Made by a program: the position numbers and the translations under genes
Shown: positions 21,659-34,410 of the stretch, one piece after another
Layout of the letters: the number at the start of each line of letters is the position of its first letter
How positions within the stretch are numbered: the stretch's first letter is position 1
Assembly: GCA_020284085.1 (NCBI GenBank)
Contig: JACEVL010000158.1
Span: forward strand, 419,501-483,500
DNA length: 64,000 nucleotides
Direction: 5' to 3'
Origin: Aporrectodea caliginosa
Lineage: Eukaryota > Annelida > Clitellata > Crassiclitellata > Lumbricidae
Notes under the pieces: model-generated
What the model was told of the DNA's origin: nothing
Databases searched by the model: none
What the model saw: only the letters and a program-made list of their open reading frames with translations

Positions 21659-22845
21659 CTGTAAATGGACCAAACATCAGTTCACGCAATTAGTATTTAC
21701 TTTTTGAAAAATGTAAATGTATAGGTATACCCATTTTTCGACAGCGACCGTATGGCCTTGCCCGTTTGATTCGGTGCCACGCCTTTTAAAGTCTTCGTAC
21801 TAACCCGAGATCAAAATATCTTAAATAAGCAACCATCTGGAGGCAAGCAGGGATCAGCACGCACAGGGACGCATGGGACATGCGCACTTACCAAAGCAGC
21901 TAACCGGGCCAGATATATAACCATAGGTTAATCAAACTGAGGTTATTTTCGTGCAAAAGCCCGAAAAATACGATAGAACCAACCGCAAGAGACCTAAACG
22001 TAGTTAACCGCATGGGTGGATAGCATTCATCTTAAGCTCATTCTGGATGCGGCCTTCACCCATGTGCTTGAATGTTGTCAACAAACACACTAAGCACCCA
22101 GTGCTCAATATAACTCAGTTTATTTAAATCAGTCTATTCAACCATGCAAGGTACATTTACTCGCACATGTTGACCGCCAGTAATCCCAGTCTGTCACACA
22201 GCCGCAAGATCATACAGAGATGTCGCTTCATGTAGTAAACGCTTGATCGCAATACAGCTAAATTATGTTTTGAGATGTATCACCATGCGCCGCGGTACAC
22301 ACTCTGTCGCCCGCTGTGTGGCGACACGCCAGAGGGAGAGTTTATAGACAGGCAGTGTTTATCACAGCAGGGAGACAGCGTCGACGCTGTTTCACTGCTA
22401 TAAAGGCTGGCAGCTGGTTTTGTTTATGTAGAGCTATTCGTTGTTTGACATACGCATTCCGTGTATGACATGGTCCTCACTGAGCATCAAACATTCAGTC
22501 TCCTTGACCAACTGTTTTCCACGTCTCTTGGGCTGGAACATTGGTCCCTAACCGATAATATGCCGTGCGGGTTACACACGTTGGAATTGGTTTATTCACA
22601 CTTAAACTGTCTTGGCATTTGGAAGGGTCCACAGTATGTCCGTCTGTTCGACACTCATCATCAGTCGATGGTGTGAAACGAATGTGCGTTAAAATCTTAA
22701 TCTTGGTCCGTACGGATTATGTATTTATGTATGTACAATGTAGGCCTGTGTGTATATGTATGCGTGTATGTATGTATCTGTATGCATGTGTTTATGTAGA
22801 CTATTGCTGTGTGTATTGTATTGTATTGTATTGTATTTGAACACT
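21659..22845. other. Sequence upstream of the Wnt exon
   Basis: Presumed intron of the Wnt gene. No further Wnt exon or repeat border recognised. 22740-22845 is a run of TATG/TGTAT words leading into the SINE. Confidence 0.4.
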
Positions 22846-23054
22846 TGTTATAGCGCCCCTTCAAGATTTCTACTCAGAGGCGCTCCCGACTACTGCGCGA
22901 ACGCTGAATCGGAGTTTCACGCCGAAGCGCATGAGCAATTGCGAGTGAAGGACTTGCCCTGAGGGACCCTACGCGGCGACTTTGAGGTGGATTCGAACCC
23001 GCAACCCTCCAGCTGCAAGGCACCGAACATACCCCTAAACCACCGCGCCCCAGT
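22846..23054 (-). mobile_element. tRNA-derived SINE with L2-type 3' hairpin, second copy
   Basis: Same family and orientation as 16738-16943: head with GGGTTCGAATCCACC, 3' hairpin ending TTGAAGGGGCGCTATAACA. It is followed on its 3' side by a tail of (AATAC) units (TGTATTGTATTG on +, 22811-22840). Confidence 0.85.
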
Positions 23055-23159
23055 TGTATTGTGATGTGTTGTATTGTGTGTTGTATTGTACTCCACGTTT
23101 ATAATGCGACCGAGCCACCCGCAGTAAAGATCCGAGAAATTAATCTGTGATAAACCGAC

Positions 23160-23226
23160 CCGACCGGGAAGCGAACCCGGGGCGCCGGCGTGACGAGCGG
23201 GCTACCAACCCACTCGGCCACTCAGG
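23160..23226 (-). mobile_element. tRNA-like head of a second SINE type
   Basis: On the - strand: GAGTGGCCGAGTGGGTTGG (A-box) and CCCCGGGTTCGCTTCCCGG (B-box with T-arm stem). The sequence continues into CTCGGATCTTTACTGCGG, which is not part of a tRNA. It could be a decayed tRNA gene, but the downstream body suggests a SINE. Confidence 0.55.
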
Positions 23227-23441
23227 ATCCTTGTAGTCCTATGTGTATGACCCATGCATGCATTTATGTATGGATGGAAGGATGTACGAGCAGGGGTGTA
23301 GACGAGCCGGAGCGGTCCGGAGCGACGTTCCGGTACTTGCTATTTATCCGGAGCGCGCGTTCCGGTACTTATTGTCAAATCAGCCGGAACGCTTTGTACT
23401 TAGCGTTCCGGCAATTATTTCCTGTGGACGGAGATAATGAT

Positions 23442-23948
23442 GGTAAAGTCGTAGTTTACGTTGCTAAATTATTTGATGTTGTCACTGTAAAATGGAAGCT
23501 GGATTGATGAAAGAAATTGTTTCCCTAAATGGAAGTGAGATTGATGAAAACGTTCCTGTGTTCAAAATTGAAGTTGGATCGATCGAAATAATTTTTCCCG
23601 TAAATAGAAGCTGGATGGATGAAATTAAGTTTTGGATTCAATAGAAACTGGATTGATGAAAATAATTGTTTCCGTAATTAGAAGCTGGATCCATGAGAAT
23701 TATCTTTGCTTAAATAAAAGTTCCATTGATGAAAAATATTTCTTTCATGAAATAGAAGTTGGATTGATAAAAGTAATTTTTTCAAATTAAATAGAAGTTG
23801 GATTGATGAAAAAATTTCTTAATGAAATGAAAGGTGGATTGATGATAGTTAACATGCACATAGGTAGACTTTTTACTTACCAACGTCAAGTACGGCATTG
23901 AAGACATTAGGCCTAGAATAATTTAGCAACGTAAACTACGACTTTACC
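23442..23948. repeat. Foldback: perfect 32-bp inverted repeat around a minisatellite
   Basis: The arm at 23442-23473 (GGTAAAGTCGTAGTTTACG...) is the exact reverse complement of 23917-23948. Between them are several degenerate copies, 40-65 bases apart, of a unit containing AGAAGTTGGATTGATGAAA. No coding sequence. Just to the left (23294-23405) is the GTGTAGACGAGCC/CCGGAGCG sequence that also builds the mini-element at 27288-27376. Confidence 0.8.
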
Positions 23949-24134
23949 GATAATGATTATGAATTTATGACAACAGAAGTTTGACGACAATTTCCTAGTA
24001 GGCCTACAAGAATAAAAGTGTCTATCTTCAGCAACAATCAACATTGGTGTGACAAAAATCATGCTGAGAGCCATATCAACACTGACAAAACTATAATCAT
24101 GAAATATGTATTCTACAACATACTGGAAGGCTTC

Positions 24135-26005
24135 CAGTGGCGGATTTAGCTATAGGCCCGGGGGGCGGTTCGCCCCCCCGCGCCCCGCTTGGTTGTATAA
24201 TGGCGCCCCTCAAGACCAAACCTGTCATGGTGGACAAAAGGGGCGACAATATTAAATTTTTTAAGACATTTTATCATCTGCGCCCTGACTTTTAACAACG
24301 GCCTAATCGTATGAAACACGACAAATGTCAGTCGATGCACTGTTTACAGCAAGCTACAGCATATCGAGTTTCCATTTTGAGATGAACTCACCCCTGCAGC
24401 CGGAGGGGCTGCAGGCAGTGCAGGGTGACCTCTCCAGCCGGAGAGGCTGCAGGGTCAGTTCTCGCCCACTGTCTGTGAAAGCCCACAAACCGAATATTAT
24501 ATATTTATGCTATATATGTATATATGCATAAATGATCACCGCTGTCCTCGGTAGTCATGTTTCTTCTCTCTATACCCGACAACACTATCTCCTTCCCTCT
24601 GTCGTTCAGTTTGATATATTATGCGTATCACATGAAACAACCTCTGCATTTGGAATTCGAAGAAACCCATCTCTCCTGTGGCTGCATCCTTCCGTGGCTC
24701 TAGGTAGGCGCCCTGTTGACCTCTCTAAGTCCAGGGCGGGCTTATTGGCCCTATAGTCTAGGTTTATCAATGGGGCTGGCCGCTGAGTCATGAAATCAGC
24801 ATTTTCATATGAACAGGCCATTGAATCCAGAAGGCCACAGCAGTTTGACCAGCCAGAATGAAGTAGCCGTTTCCATTAATCTTGCTGAAGTTCCCATAGA
24901 CTTTGCAACTATCAAGGACAGAACCGTTCTGAGTCTGGTAAGACCCATATATATTCATACCATCGATTAACGTTCAACACATAGGCCTAACGTTTCACTA
25001 ACTCTGTGTTTCGTTAAAATTCGAAATTTCTACTGGCGGCTCTGCCGCTCTTGCCATTACTTGCCCCGGGCGCCAACGTACACTATACTGATCAAATCAC
25101 TTGCATCGGTACAATCACAGGCAAGTGATAATAACTCCCTAATCTAGTGCTTCCCAACCTGGGTGTCGCGGCACTCAAGGGTGCCGTGAACCTGCTCAAG
25201 TGCTGCCGTGGCTGGATGGCAGAATGGTATACCATAACATTTGTGCAACGTTTTATGTAAAAAATGTTCTTAAATTATCACTACTAACACATAAGCCTAT
25301 AATTATTTTTTAAGTTAAAGTAGTGTAGACTGTAGAGATAGTCGCAACCCTTCAGTTGAATAGAAGGAACATTGCTTGTCAGTAAAATAATGAACAAACT
25401 CGATGAAAATAGATAAAATTTAGGCCAGTGGTGCAACTGATCTGCAATTTCATTAGTAAGGGTGCCGTGATCTGAAAGAGGTTGCGAACCAATTAATGCT
25501 CTAATTAATATAATTAGATTTTTAATACATGTATTAAATATATCTCACTCTTTCTGTTACGTCGGCTAATCTACTGCAGAAAGAATTTGTAGCAGATTGA
25601 AAATAATCAAAATTACTTGCGATCCACAAAACGCTTAAATGAACGCCTATCTAGACAGGCATTAGGCCTGATATCAATCGAAAGAGAATTGACTGGAGCT
25701 ATTGACTCTAAAGCAACTATCAATCGCTTTCCACTGATGAAGCCTCGTAGAAAACAATTCATATTTAATGCTTGATGAATCTGCGACATTATGTCCCTGA
25801 CCATTTTGCCACTTTGAAACAGTTTTAGTTAGAATAGTAGGCCTATATATACTAATGGTCTACTGCATTACTAAACATAATGGCATTATTTCAAACATAG
25901 GCTACCATCGTATAGAAAGTAAATTACAATGTTTACGCTAGAACATGGCGCCCCTCAGAAAGAGCCCCTGCCCCCCCCGCGCAAGCAACCCTGGATCCGC
26001 CACTG
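24135..26005. mobile_element. hAT-like non-autonomous element (GTGGCGGAT family), copy 1
   Basis: The left end is CAGTGGCGGATTTAGCTATA and the right end CCTGGATCCGCCACTG. It aligns over its length with 55460-57200, which has an 8-bp target duplication. Here the flanks carry CTGGAAGG (24123-24130) and CTGGAAGC (26006-26013), but four extra bases separate the left one from the border, so the duplication is imperfect. No transposase frame recognised. Confidence 0.75.
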
Positions 26006-26699
26006 CTGGAAGCATTACGACATTGAACTCTAACACCAGACCGATTGCTGCGCATGTCATCGGCCTCGTTGGTCGGTGATCGACTTCGTCATTTCGACGG
26101 ATTATTTCGTCTAAACGCAGAATTTTCTCGCTTTGAACATGGAGTTTTCTGGTGCTACCGTGCTAGGTTTGCGTCCCGGACTTATTTGTCGGTTTGCCAA
26201 TGATTTTGTGCGTTTGAGGGTATTTTGTTCGCAAGTCGCCTTGCTGCCACGTGACTACATCAGTCATCAGGCCTATCCTTTTGATGTACAGTCGATCCTC
26301 AGCCATACGGACCCTGTACGCCGCCTGTAGCCGAGTGTTTTCGTCTCGGTGGAGGACGACTGATCCGGGCCTTAGAAGTGACCTCGACCTTTCAGTCACT
26401 GGAGGTGCTTCAATCTACCGACCGACGCACGACGAATGCATTTAATTCGTATAGTCCTTGTGCTTCGACGAATAGCCGGGCGTGCGTCACCTTCTACCAG
26501 AGAGCTCGTCGGCAGCGTCATCGTGTTTACGAACGCTGTCACTTGTGGCCGCTCTACTCTATCGACGCAACTGTGCTCAGAGACTCTGAACATCCATGCC
26601 ATCTTCAGCTGTCGACAGGAATCAGTTGGGTGGTTCCACGCGTGTGTTTTGGCCCGCCAGTGGTCTAGCTTACTGTGCATTGTTTTGCTAACTGATGTA

Positions 26700-26815
26700 A
26701 TACTTTCGTTCGTGATGACACTTATCGTCATAATAGGTTAGCGCAGAGAGCGCCTCTGAGTAGAGATCTTGAAGAAGCGCTATAAATTCCCAGAATGAAT
26801 GGATGAATGACGCAG
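26700..26815 (+). mobile_element. 3' end of an L2-type retroelement
   Basis: Ends GAGCGCCTCTGAGTAGAGAT then CTTGAAGAAGCGCTATAAAT, with a tail of GAATGAATGGATG. The preceding 50 bases match those at 63600-63690. The sequence further upstream (26030-26700) has open frames on both strands, but I recognise no reverse transcriptase, so its 5' part is unidentified. Confidence 0.6.
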
Positions 26816-26834
26816 CCTTTTCATTCGCTAGGTG

Positions 26835-27010
26835 GTGTTGAAACAATGAGCAGTAGGACGTGATGGGCGCCTTGCATGGCTGCCAGACCGTTAAATTCGA
26901 CTCCTGTAATCATCCGTTGATCATCCGTTCATACTATGAATTGTAATCATCCTGCTTAGGCCTACTTGTCAGTTTGAAAATTAAACGAAGATTATTATTA
27001 TTATCATTGA
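26835..27010 (+). mobile_element. SINE-like repeat with (ATT)n tail
   Basis: Contains TAGGACGTGATGGGCGCCTT and TCGACTCCTGTAATCATCCG and ends AAATTAAACGAAG followed by ATTATTATT. The family also occurs at 58083-58411. This copy lacks a clear tRNA-like head and contains a TAGGCCTA not present in the other. Confidence 0.65.
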
Positions 27011-27177
27011 ATACAATCAGACCAATCTTAATGCGACGACAATGATTATCTCATGTAATAGCCTAATAGGCCACTATATGGCCAGGTAAAATTCATAATG
27101 GCTCCATTCCCAAAAAAACTTGGCCTATGGCGGCAAGTTGTTTAATGCCTGCTAGATATTGAAACGTTCCTCTCCCG

Positions 27178-27245
27178 TGATTTAGCTGATCGGTTTGAAC
27201 GCTCGCCTTGCAACGCGGAGCATGCAGGTTCGATCCTCCTCTGAG
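27178..27245 (+). mobile_element. tRNA-like sequence, probably a SINE head
   Basis: GTGATTTAGCTGATCGGTTTG resembles a tRNA D-arm/A-box and GCAGGTTCGATCCTCC a B-box, with a TTGCAAC loop between. Acceptor and anticodon stems do not pair well, so I favour a tRNA-derived repeat over a tRNA gene. Confidence 0.4.
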
Positions 27246-27287
27246 ACAAAAAAGTCTGGTCATTGATGTAGGTTATAGTGTACATTT

Positions 27288-27376
27288 CAGTGGTGTAGAC
27301 GAGCCGCAGCGGCGTTCCGGTACTTATTATTTACCCGGAGCGCTCCGGTACTTCAAAATTTACGTCTACACCACTG
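27288..27376. mobile_element. 89-bp minimal inverted-repeat element
   Basis: Begins CAGTGGTGTAGACG and ends CGTCTACACCACTG, a 14-bp perfect inverted repeat. The 60 bases between them are themselves palindrome-rich (CCGGTACTT twice, CGGAGCGCTCCGG). Flanks TGTACATT and TGTACGAG are only partly alike, so a hAT-type 8-bp duplication is possible but not clean. Related sequence is at 23294-23405. Confidence 0.65.
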
Positions 27377-27583
27377 TGTACGAGTGTGCATGTATGCGTA
27401 TGTATATATGCATTATAGGCGAACGTACAGAGGTAGGCTTTGCATGTATTCATATAAGCCTGCGCATGTAAGTATGTATGTAAGATGGTATCTATATCTA
27501 TGTATGCATGTAAGCACGCATCCGGATATTTACATAGCGCCTTTCAAGAACCTCTTAAAAGATCTGGAACATATATATGTAGG

Positions 27584-27690
27584 CCTATATATGTGTATAT
27601 GCATATGTATGTGTATATGTATATGCATATGCATATGTATGTATGTGTATATGTATATGTATATATATGTATATATAATATATATATATA
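27584..27690. repeat. TATG/TATA-rich microsatellite
   Basis: Alternating TATG and TATA units immediately left of the LINE fragment. Open frames running through it are not genes. Confidence 0.8.
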
Positions 27691-27699
27691 TAAATTTCT

Positions 27700-28350
27700 C
27701 ACAGCATATTAATTCGATCACTCGTAGTTGCTACTATCAGCTTCGTCAACTCCGAGTTGTCTCACGATCCCTCTCTCATACTGCTACTGTGACTCTTGTG
27801 CATGCCTTTGTCACTAGTAGACTTGATCAATGCAGTTCGGTTCTTGTAGGTCTACCATTGGGGCTAATTGGGCGCCTTGATCGAGTTTTGCGTTCCGCTG
27901 CTCGCCTCATTGGCCACCTGCCTAAATATGCTCCTGTCTCTGCCTATATGCGTGATGTTCTTCACTGGCTCCCTGTTTCTCAACGCATCTCCTATCGAGT
28001 TGCTGCACTTGTATGGAGGTGCCTTCTTGGCTGTGCTCCATCCTACTTGTCAGATCTTAGTCGACCTGTCTCTGACCTCGCAGCTCGTAGATCTCTGCGT
28101 TCTTCAGAAAGGGGAGCTTTTGGTACCGCGAGCTCACACTTCCATTAGACAGCGTCGAGCCTTTTCGATTGTGGGTCCCTCCATCTGGAATGGCCTCCCA
28201 CTAGACTTGCGATTGATGCCTCGGCTAGATTCGCCTGCCTTTTATAAGTATCTCAAATCACACTTTTTAACCGTGGCTGGGCTGGGAGCGCCTCTGAGTA
28301 GTTTTCTTGAAGAGGCGCTATATAAATTCTCGGAATGAATGAATGAATAA
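27700..28350 (+). mobile_element. 5'-truncated L2-like LINE fragment
   Basis: Encodes the end of a reverse transcriptase ORF (SCYYQLRQLRVVSRSL, LVHAFVTSRLDQCSSVLVGL, VLHWLPVSQRISYRVAALVW) and, after one frame change at about 28130, RAFSIVGPSIWNGLPLDLR. It closes with GGAGCGCCTCTGAGTAG, CTTGAAGAGGCGCTATATAA and a (GAAT)n tail. The 5' end is truncated beside the TATG microsatellite. Confidence 0.88.
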
Positions 28351-28775
28351 ATAGGCCTCTACAAATCTTTATCAGTCTATTGTGAATACACAATTTGAAA
28401 GTTGAGAACGAAATGAAATAAGCGACTGAGCAGAACGGACAGAAACACAGAGAGGAGTTTCGAAAACTAGCCCCAGTAACTGAAAAAGCTTGTTCGCAAA
28501 GAACAGTTCTTGTTTTACATAGGTATGACCAGTGGTTAAATTCAGCCGGGTCTCGCCGGGTCTCAGATCCGGCACCTAGGAATTCAGACCCGCCACCTCT
28601 GATTTGAGAGCCCCCACCTGCATTGTCAGACCCGCCACCCAAATTATCAGACCCGCCACCCAAATAGATCAGATTAACCTATTCGTCAACCTCACAGTGC
28701 GATTCAATCAATATTCACTAGCATCATAGAAAACTACTTGGCCTACGTGTTTACTTTAGCCGCTCACCCGCTCTC

Positions 28776-28778
28776 TCA

Positions 28779-28833
<55 letters not shown>

Positions 28834-28860
28834 CCTCTCCTCTCCTCTCCTCTCCTCTCT
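28776..28860. repeat. (CT)n and (CTCTC)n microsatellite
   Basis: Pure CT dinucleotides pass into CTCCT units, then a mirrored GAGAGA stretch at 28861-28890, inside the hAT element. Potentially structure-forming; no gene. Confidence 0.9.
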
Positions 28861-29639
28861 AGAGGAGAGAGACAGAGAGAGACAGAGAGACTATTGTGCG
28901 AGACGGAGTAAGAGACAGCCAGTCTCTGTCTCTTACTCTCTCTCACTGTCTCTGTCTGTCTGTCTGTCAAAAACAAAAAGTCTGGCTCTCGAGTTCAAAT
29001 TAATGTTTTATAATCCCTTCCCGCGGTTAGCGTGTTTCCCGCTCTGTGTACAAGGATGCCACAGTAGTTTGTAACGACTCGTTTGCTGAAGACTTAGCTG
29101 GAATCGGTGTTGAAATCTGAACTAGATAGGCTATAGCAAGTCTTTTGATTAGTAATAGGCCTAGTTATAGCGCATGTAGCAAAATGTCGAAAAGAAAGTT
29201 TGCATCAGCCATCAGAAGTGGCACAACGAAAGTTGAATGATTTCTTTTCACACAAAAGGTCCTGCATGAGGTGAGTTTTGTGTTCTACTACTAGGGCATT
29301 AGCAAGGTAACTGAGATAAGTTTGACAGTCTACCGAATCGCCGAAACCCAATTCTGTGATGAACTGATTATGAGTTAGATGAATAAGAGGCTCGGAAACA
29401 TATATGGCGCCAGACAGCTGGAATTAAATTTGTTTGTAGGCCTACATGTGTAAGATGTCTTTGTGTAAGACGTATTCTAAATCGTGTTTATATTAAGTGA
29501 TTACAGGCACATAGTGATTACACGAATAATATAGTATTGCCTTTGAGAATCAGAGCCACAGAAACGATGCACTGACTTTGTGTATAATAATGTTACTAGG
29601 CTATCTTTGTTCAAATCAGTTGAACCGTTGCGGAGTCGA

Positions 29640-29858
<219 letters not shown>

Positions 29859-31384
29859 AGCTACGCCACTGGATATAAATAATATGAAGTATAATTTTAT
29901 CCACTTTAGGCCTGTACACTCAGTGTACAGCAGAGGTGGCTCACAGAACTTTCAAACACTTCCGGGGACACTTAGGTGAACTGCTGATGCAACACAAAAT
30001 GTTCTCCCCAGTCCCTGAAAAACAGTTGCAACCAAGCATTCTAAATCCAGAAAACTAGTATGGACTAGTCGTAACATTTCCTGAATATTAAGCCTATATT
30101 CTGAAAATATCCCGGCAAGTTCTATCTGCGCAAATAATTTTGTCTTCACTTCGAAAATAGCAGGAATACAGAGATTTCAAAGATGTGAAGGGAGCTGAGG
30201 CTTCAGGGAATAAATTTAAAAGACTTATTAGTGCAATTCACACACTGCCTGTTAGCACTGCTGAATCATGAATGTGAACGTGGATTTAGCAAAATGAACT
30301 TAATTTGCACACCTCTAAGGTCATGTATAAGTGTAGAACATTATTTCCTCTCTTCTTTCAATTTCCAATGTTGGGCCGCCTTTGCATGAGTGGAATCCAC
30401 TTTCGTACGTGCAGTCATGGATTGCTAAGGGTCGTCATGCTGCAACAGATTTAGGCAAGTGCAAAGCACCCTAAACATGCAAAGCCACAGAAGCACGCAG
30501 GGCAGTATGGAAATGTTTCTAAGTTCGCATGTTGTGGCATTGACAAAAAGACAGTATTCAAACTCTTGCTTAATTTTCAGCTTTTCACTGGGCTTATATT
30601 TGTAATTGTAAATGGATTGATGTACAACATCTATGATCTAAGTGTAGTCAGACTGCTTTCGGTTCAATTTTTATTTACTGAGCTCTTCGATGTGAAAGTA
30701 TTCTGCGTATTAATTTTTGGTATTTGTTGCCAAGTGTTTTGCATGTTATTGCATTGACATGTTGATCAAAGCCTACTCCTCTGTAATAATGTTATGTTAA
30801 ATAATGTTTATTTCTTTGAAGTTACTGTTTGTGGTTGCAATAATCAATGATGCGCGTGCTTCACGCATTTTGTATTTCATCCGCGTCTTTCTACACTCGA
30901 AAAGGCCATATATATCTATATATATATAGGTATTGATAACCAGGCTACTAACAAACATACACATAAATATATCGGTTACAGATTGGCCAGTTAGCATTAG
31001 GCTTAAGTTTTAAATTTGTAAAGACTTGGAGACCCGGCACCTCTGGATGAGCAATTTAACCACTGGGTATGACCAGAGAAAGATAATTATCAGATGACTT
31101 TGTTGAATACTGATATATAAGTGTGGGGAACGAGGACTCTTTTTAACTTAAGTATTCATAGTTGCCCAGAGTTAAGAGTTTTATAAACTATGAGCTCCAA
31201 TCTGAATCCAATCCAGTTGAACAGAAATCCAACGCAAAATCTTACACGTGTGAGCACAGGGGTTATACGATCATATTTTGACGTATTAATTATTACTCTA
31301 ACCAGAATAATTATTATGAACTATATGCAGCTTAAGGAATCAGCATGTTTAATTACTTATTGATACCAACAAGAAGCGAGTTAC

Positions 31385-31667
31385 AGTAATCTAGGTGCTT
31401 GAAAGAGACTTCGTAATCAAAAGAACAAATCTACAATTTGGAAACACAATGTTTGAAGTTGCTGGTCCAGCTGAATGGAACTCTCTACCAGAACTAATCC
31501 GAAGATCATCCTCAATTAATATTTTTAAATCTAAACTTAAAACGTATCTCTTCTCTAGCCTAAATACTATGATTAGTAAGTAGGCTACATTGTAACGCGT
31601 CCTTTGAGTAAGACTTTGTTTTATTAAGGCGCGTTATAAATGCAAGTTGTAATGTATTGTATTGAAA
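31385..31667 (+). mobile_element. LINE C-terminal fragment
   Basis: Encodes KRTNLQFGNTMFEVAG, GPAEWNSLPELIRRSSS and FKSKLKTYLFSSL, the conserved end of CR1/L2-type ORF2, then a 3' end with GGCGCGTTATAAATG and a (TGTAT)n tail. Confidence 0.8.
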
Positions 31668-32499
31668 CCAATGCGTTTGCCAGACACATCCTTGAATGCA
31701 TGGGCACCATGCAGAAGCCTAATTCTTCGCAAGTAGGCCTACTATTTAGGCCTACATGATCAGTGAGACACATGGTAGAATGGAAACAAGGCCTTGGGTT
31801 ACGAGCAGCGTCTGCCACCTCAACAATAGAGTCAGCCAGTCTCAAAGATTTAAACCAATCTAATATTTAAGTTGCCGTGGAGTGCCCGGTAGCAGAAATT
31901 CTAATCTTTGATAGGCTATTGAGAAGTTTATTTGCCGCCATCCAAGACAACAGCTGCATAGACGAGTCACAGGAGAGACTGTTAAATGAAATTAGTTTTC
32001 TTCTTATTGATTTGAGTATCATCATTCATCAGCATAGAAATGATATCCTAGTGAGTGATTGTAACTGCTGTTCTAAACAACTATTCGGAAGTGTCACACG
32101 CATTGACAAAGTTACCCCAGTCAAATTGCGCCACTCCAGAGGAAATCCATTCTGATTGCACGGCTGAACCACCGAGAAGGCTTAACTGTTGAACTGTGTA
32201 CAAAGGGAACAACCAGTTTGCATAGGTTGAGTGGAACGAAAGGATTGGCGGCCATCTCAATTAAATGTAGGCACCTAATGTACACGTTTTTTATAACGAC
32301 CATATGGCCTTGACCTTGCTCATTTTTCAAAACTAGACTCGAGGCAAGAAAAAGAGTCCTCTTAACCAAGCTGACACCGCCAAACCCACGCCGAAATCAT
32401 AAGACATGTGAGCTGCCGAATAAAGGGTAGCCGTGAAATGACTTATACCGCCACTGAACTTTGCGTCTGCACAGGGTAAGCATACATTATTATTCCAGC
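31668..32499. other. Stretch without recognised feature
   Basis: An open frame of 92 codons at 31877-32155 (+) has no family I recognise and no partner exon that I can see. The rest holds nothing I can name. Confidence 0.4.
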
Positions 32500-32678
32500 T
32501 GCAATGTAATGTAATGTAAATCTTCGAAAATTTCTCAGCGCCCACAAAAAGCCACGTCAGGGAGACCAGCTTATTCACCGGCGCTATATCAAATCAGTCC
32601 GCAATAGCCAAAACTCCTCTGTTCGTTTCGGTGCCAGGTCAAAATCCGGAGAGGTCAAGCCGAGGAGACAGCATGGTG

Positions 32679-34410
32679 CTACGGTGGCAGTCGGTGATGA
32701 TGGTGGTCGTGTGGTGGCGAAGGAGTGGAATCAGGATAGGATATCTTGAAGAGTTCGGTTTTCAGTCGTGAGTGGAAAGTAGAAGAGGAGAGTGCAAGCG
32801 GAGGAGAAGTTGAGTTAAGAGGCGAGATAGGAGGATGAGCAAACTGGCGGAGGTCTTTTGGGAGTCCGTTCCAAAGAGCTGGTGCAGCATAGACTAAGGA
32901 GCGGTTGCAGAATTTCAGAGCGGATGACACTGGAGGCCGGGATAGAGAAAGGTATGATGATGAGCGAGTAGACCCGGGCGGTTGGATGGTGAATAGCTGG
33001 CGAATGTAAGACGGTTTAGACGTTTGGAGGGCATTGTAGGTAAGAGATACTATTTTGTAATGGATGCGCTGAGGGATCTTAAGCCAATGAAGTGATTTTA
33101 GAACAGGGGTTATGTGGTGGTGTTTGGGAGTTTTGGTGACTGCGCGGGCGAGAGCGTTCTGGACTGTTTGCATGCGTTTGATTTGAGAAGAGTCGATGTT
33201 GTAAAAGATGGAATTACAGTAGTCGAGTTTGGAATGAACAATTGAGGTGGCTATTGTGCATGCAGTCTTGTAATCAAGTATTGGGCGCAATCGACGAAGG
33301 TCGCGGATGTGCATATAGCAGGTGCGAGATAGCTGGCTGATGTGGTCGGAAAAGGTGAGGTTCTTATCAATGATGATTCCAAGGTTGCGGACAGGAGAAG
33401 AGTAAGGTGCGGGAGAAGCGAGATCGGTTGGACAAAGATCGGGAGGAAAGGCTAGTTTGTTTAATTGCTCGCGGAGGCCAATAATGAGGAATTCTGTTTT
33501 TGAAGGGTTAAGGCAGAGCAGATTAGCGGTCATCCAAGCTGAAATCTGGGTGATTGTGTTGCGTAGATGATTTAATGCGTCTGGAAAGGACTGAGGGGAG
33601 AAAGAAATGAAGAGTTGTGTGTCGTCGGCATAGAGGTGATGATCAGTAGAGGATGAGGAAATGAGTTTGCTGAGTGGGGAGGTGTAAAGAATGAACAGCA
33701 GAGGACCGAGAACAGAACCTTGAGGAACACCGCAGGTGAGGGTGTGCGGATTTGATGAGTGACCAGCGGCATTGACAGTGAAAGAGCGTGATGAAAGATA
33801 TGATTTTATCCACAATAGGGCAGTGCCAGAGATTCCGAATGCAGAGGAAAGGCGTTTGATGAGGATAGAATGGTCTATTGTGTCGAAGGCGGCAGAGATG
33901 TCTAAGAGGCACAAACAAGAGACTTGTTGACGGCCTATCGCCATGACAAGTTTGTTGTATAGCGAGGCAAGGACAGTTTCGGTAGAGTGATGCTTGGTGT
34001 AGGCAGATTGATTTGGGTTTAGAAGATTGTTTGAGGTGAGGTAGGCGTTGAGACGAGAGAGGACAACCCGTTCCGAGAGTTTGGATAAGAAAGAGAGATT
34101 TGATATTGGACGGTAGTTGGAGAGGAGTTCTTTGTCAAGGGATGGTTTTTTGAGAAGTGGTTTGACAACAGAGTCTTTGAAAAGTAAAGGAAAAGTTCCA
34201 GTCGATAGAGAGAGGTTGATGATTTTGGTTACAGTAGGAACGAGGAGGGTTACACAGTCTTTAAGTAAGGAAGTTGGGATTGGGTCGAGGTCGCATTGTT
34301 TGTTTTTAGAGGCTTGAATGAGGGCAGTGATTTCTGCTTCAGTAGCAGGCTCGAAAATGTTGAAAGATGCAGTAGGTGGTAAAGTTGTGTCATTGTGGTC
34401 GATTGAGGGG
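32679..34410 (-). pseudogene. LINE ORF, second part: reverse transcriptase
   Basis: Continues the LINE ORF after the frameshift. It has FEPATEAEIT, LSNYRPISNLSFLSKL, FDTIDHSILIKRL, GVPQGSVLGPLLF, YADDTQLF and the C-terminal HWLKIPQRIHYKIV and AAPALWNGLPKDLR. All RT core motifs are present and no stop was seen in the part I read, so only the frame change upstream makes it non-functional. It is listed as a pseudogene for that reason. Confidence 0.85.

Noticed and set aside
21164..21664. Open frame of 166 codons on the + strand
   Set aside because: It is the shadow of the Wnt exon on the opposite strand.
23160..23226. Functional tRNA gene on the - strand
   Set aside because: The B-box arm is good, but no acceptor stem pairs and the sequence continues as a repeat.
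26133..26741. Overlapping open frames on both strands
   Set aside because: No domain recognised; the region ends in a retroelement 3' tail and is probably repeat-derived.
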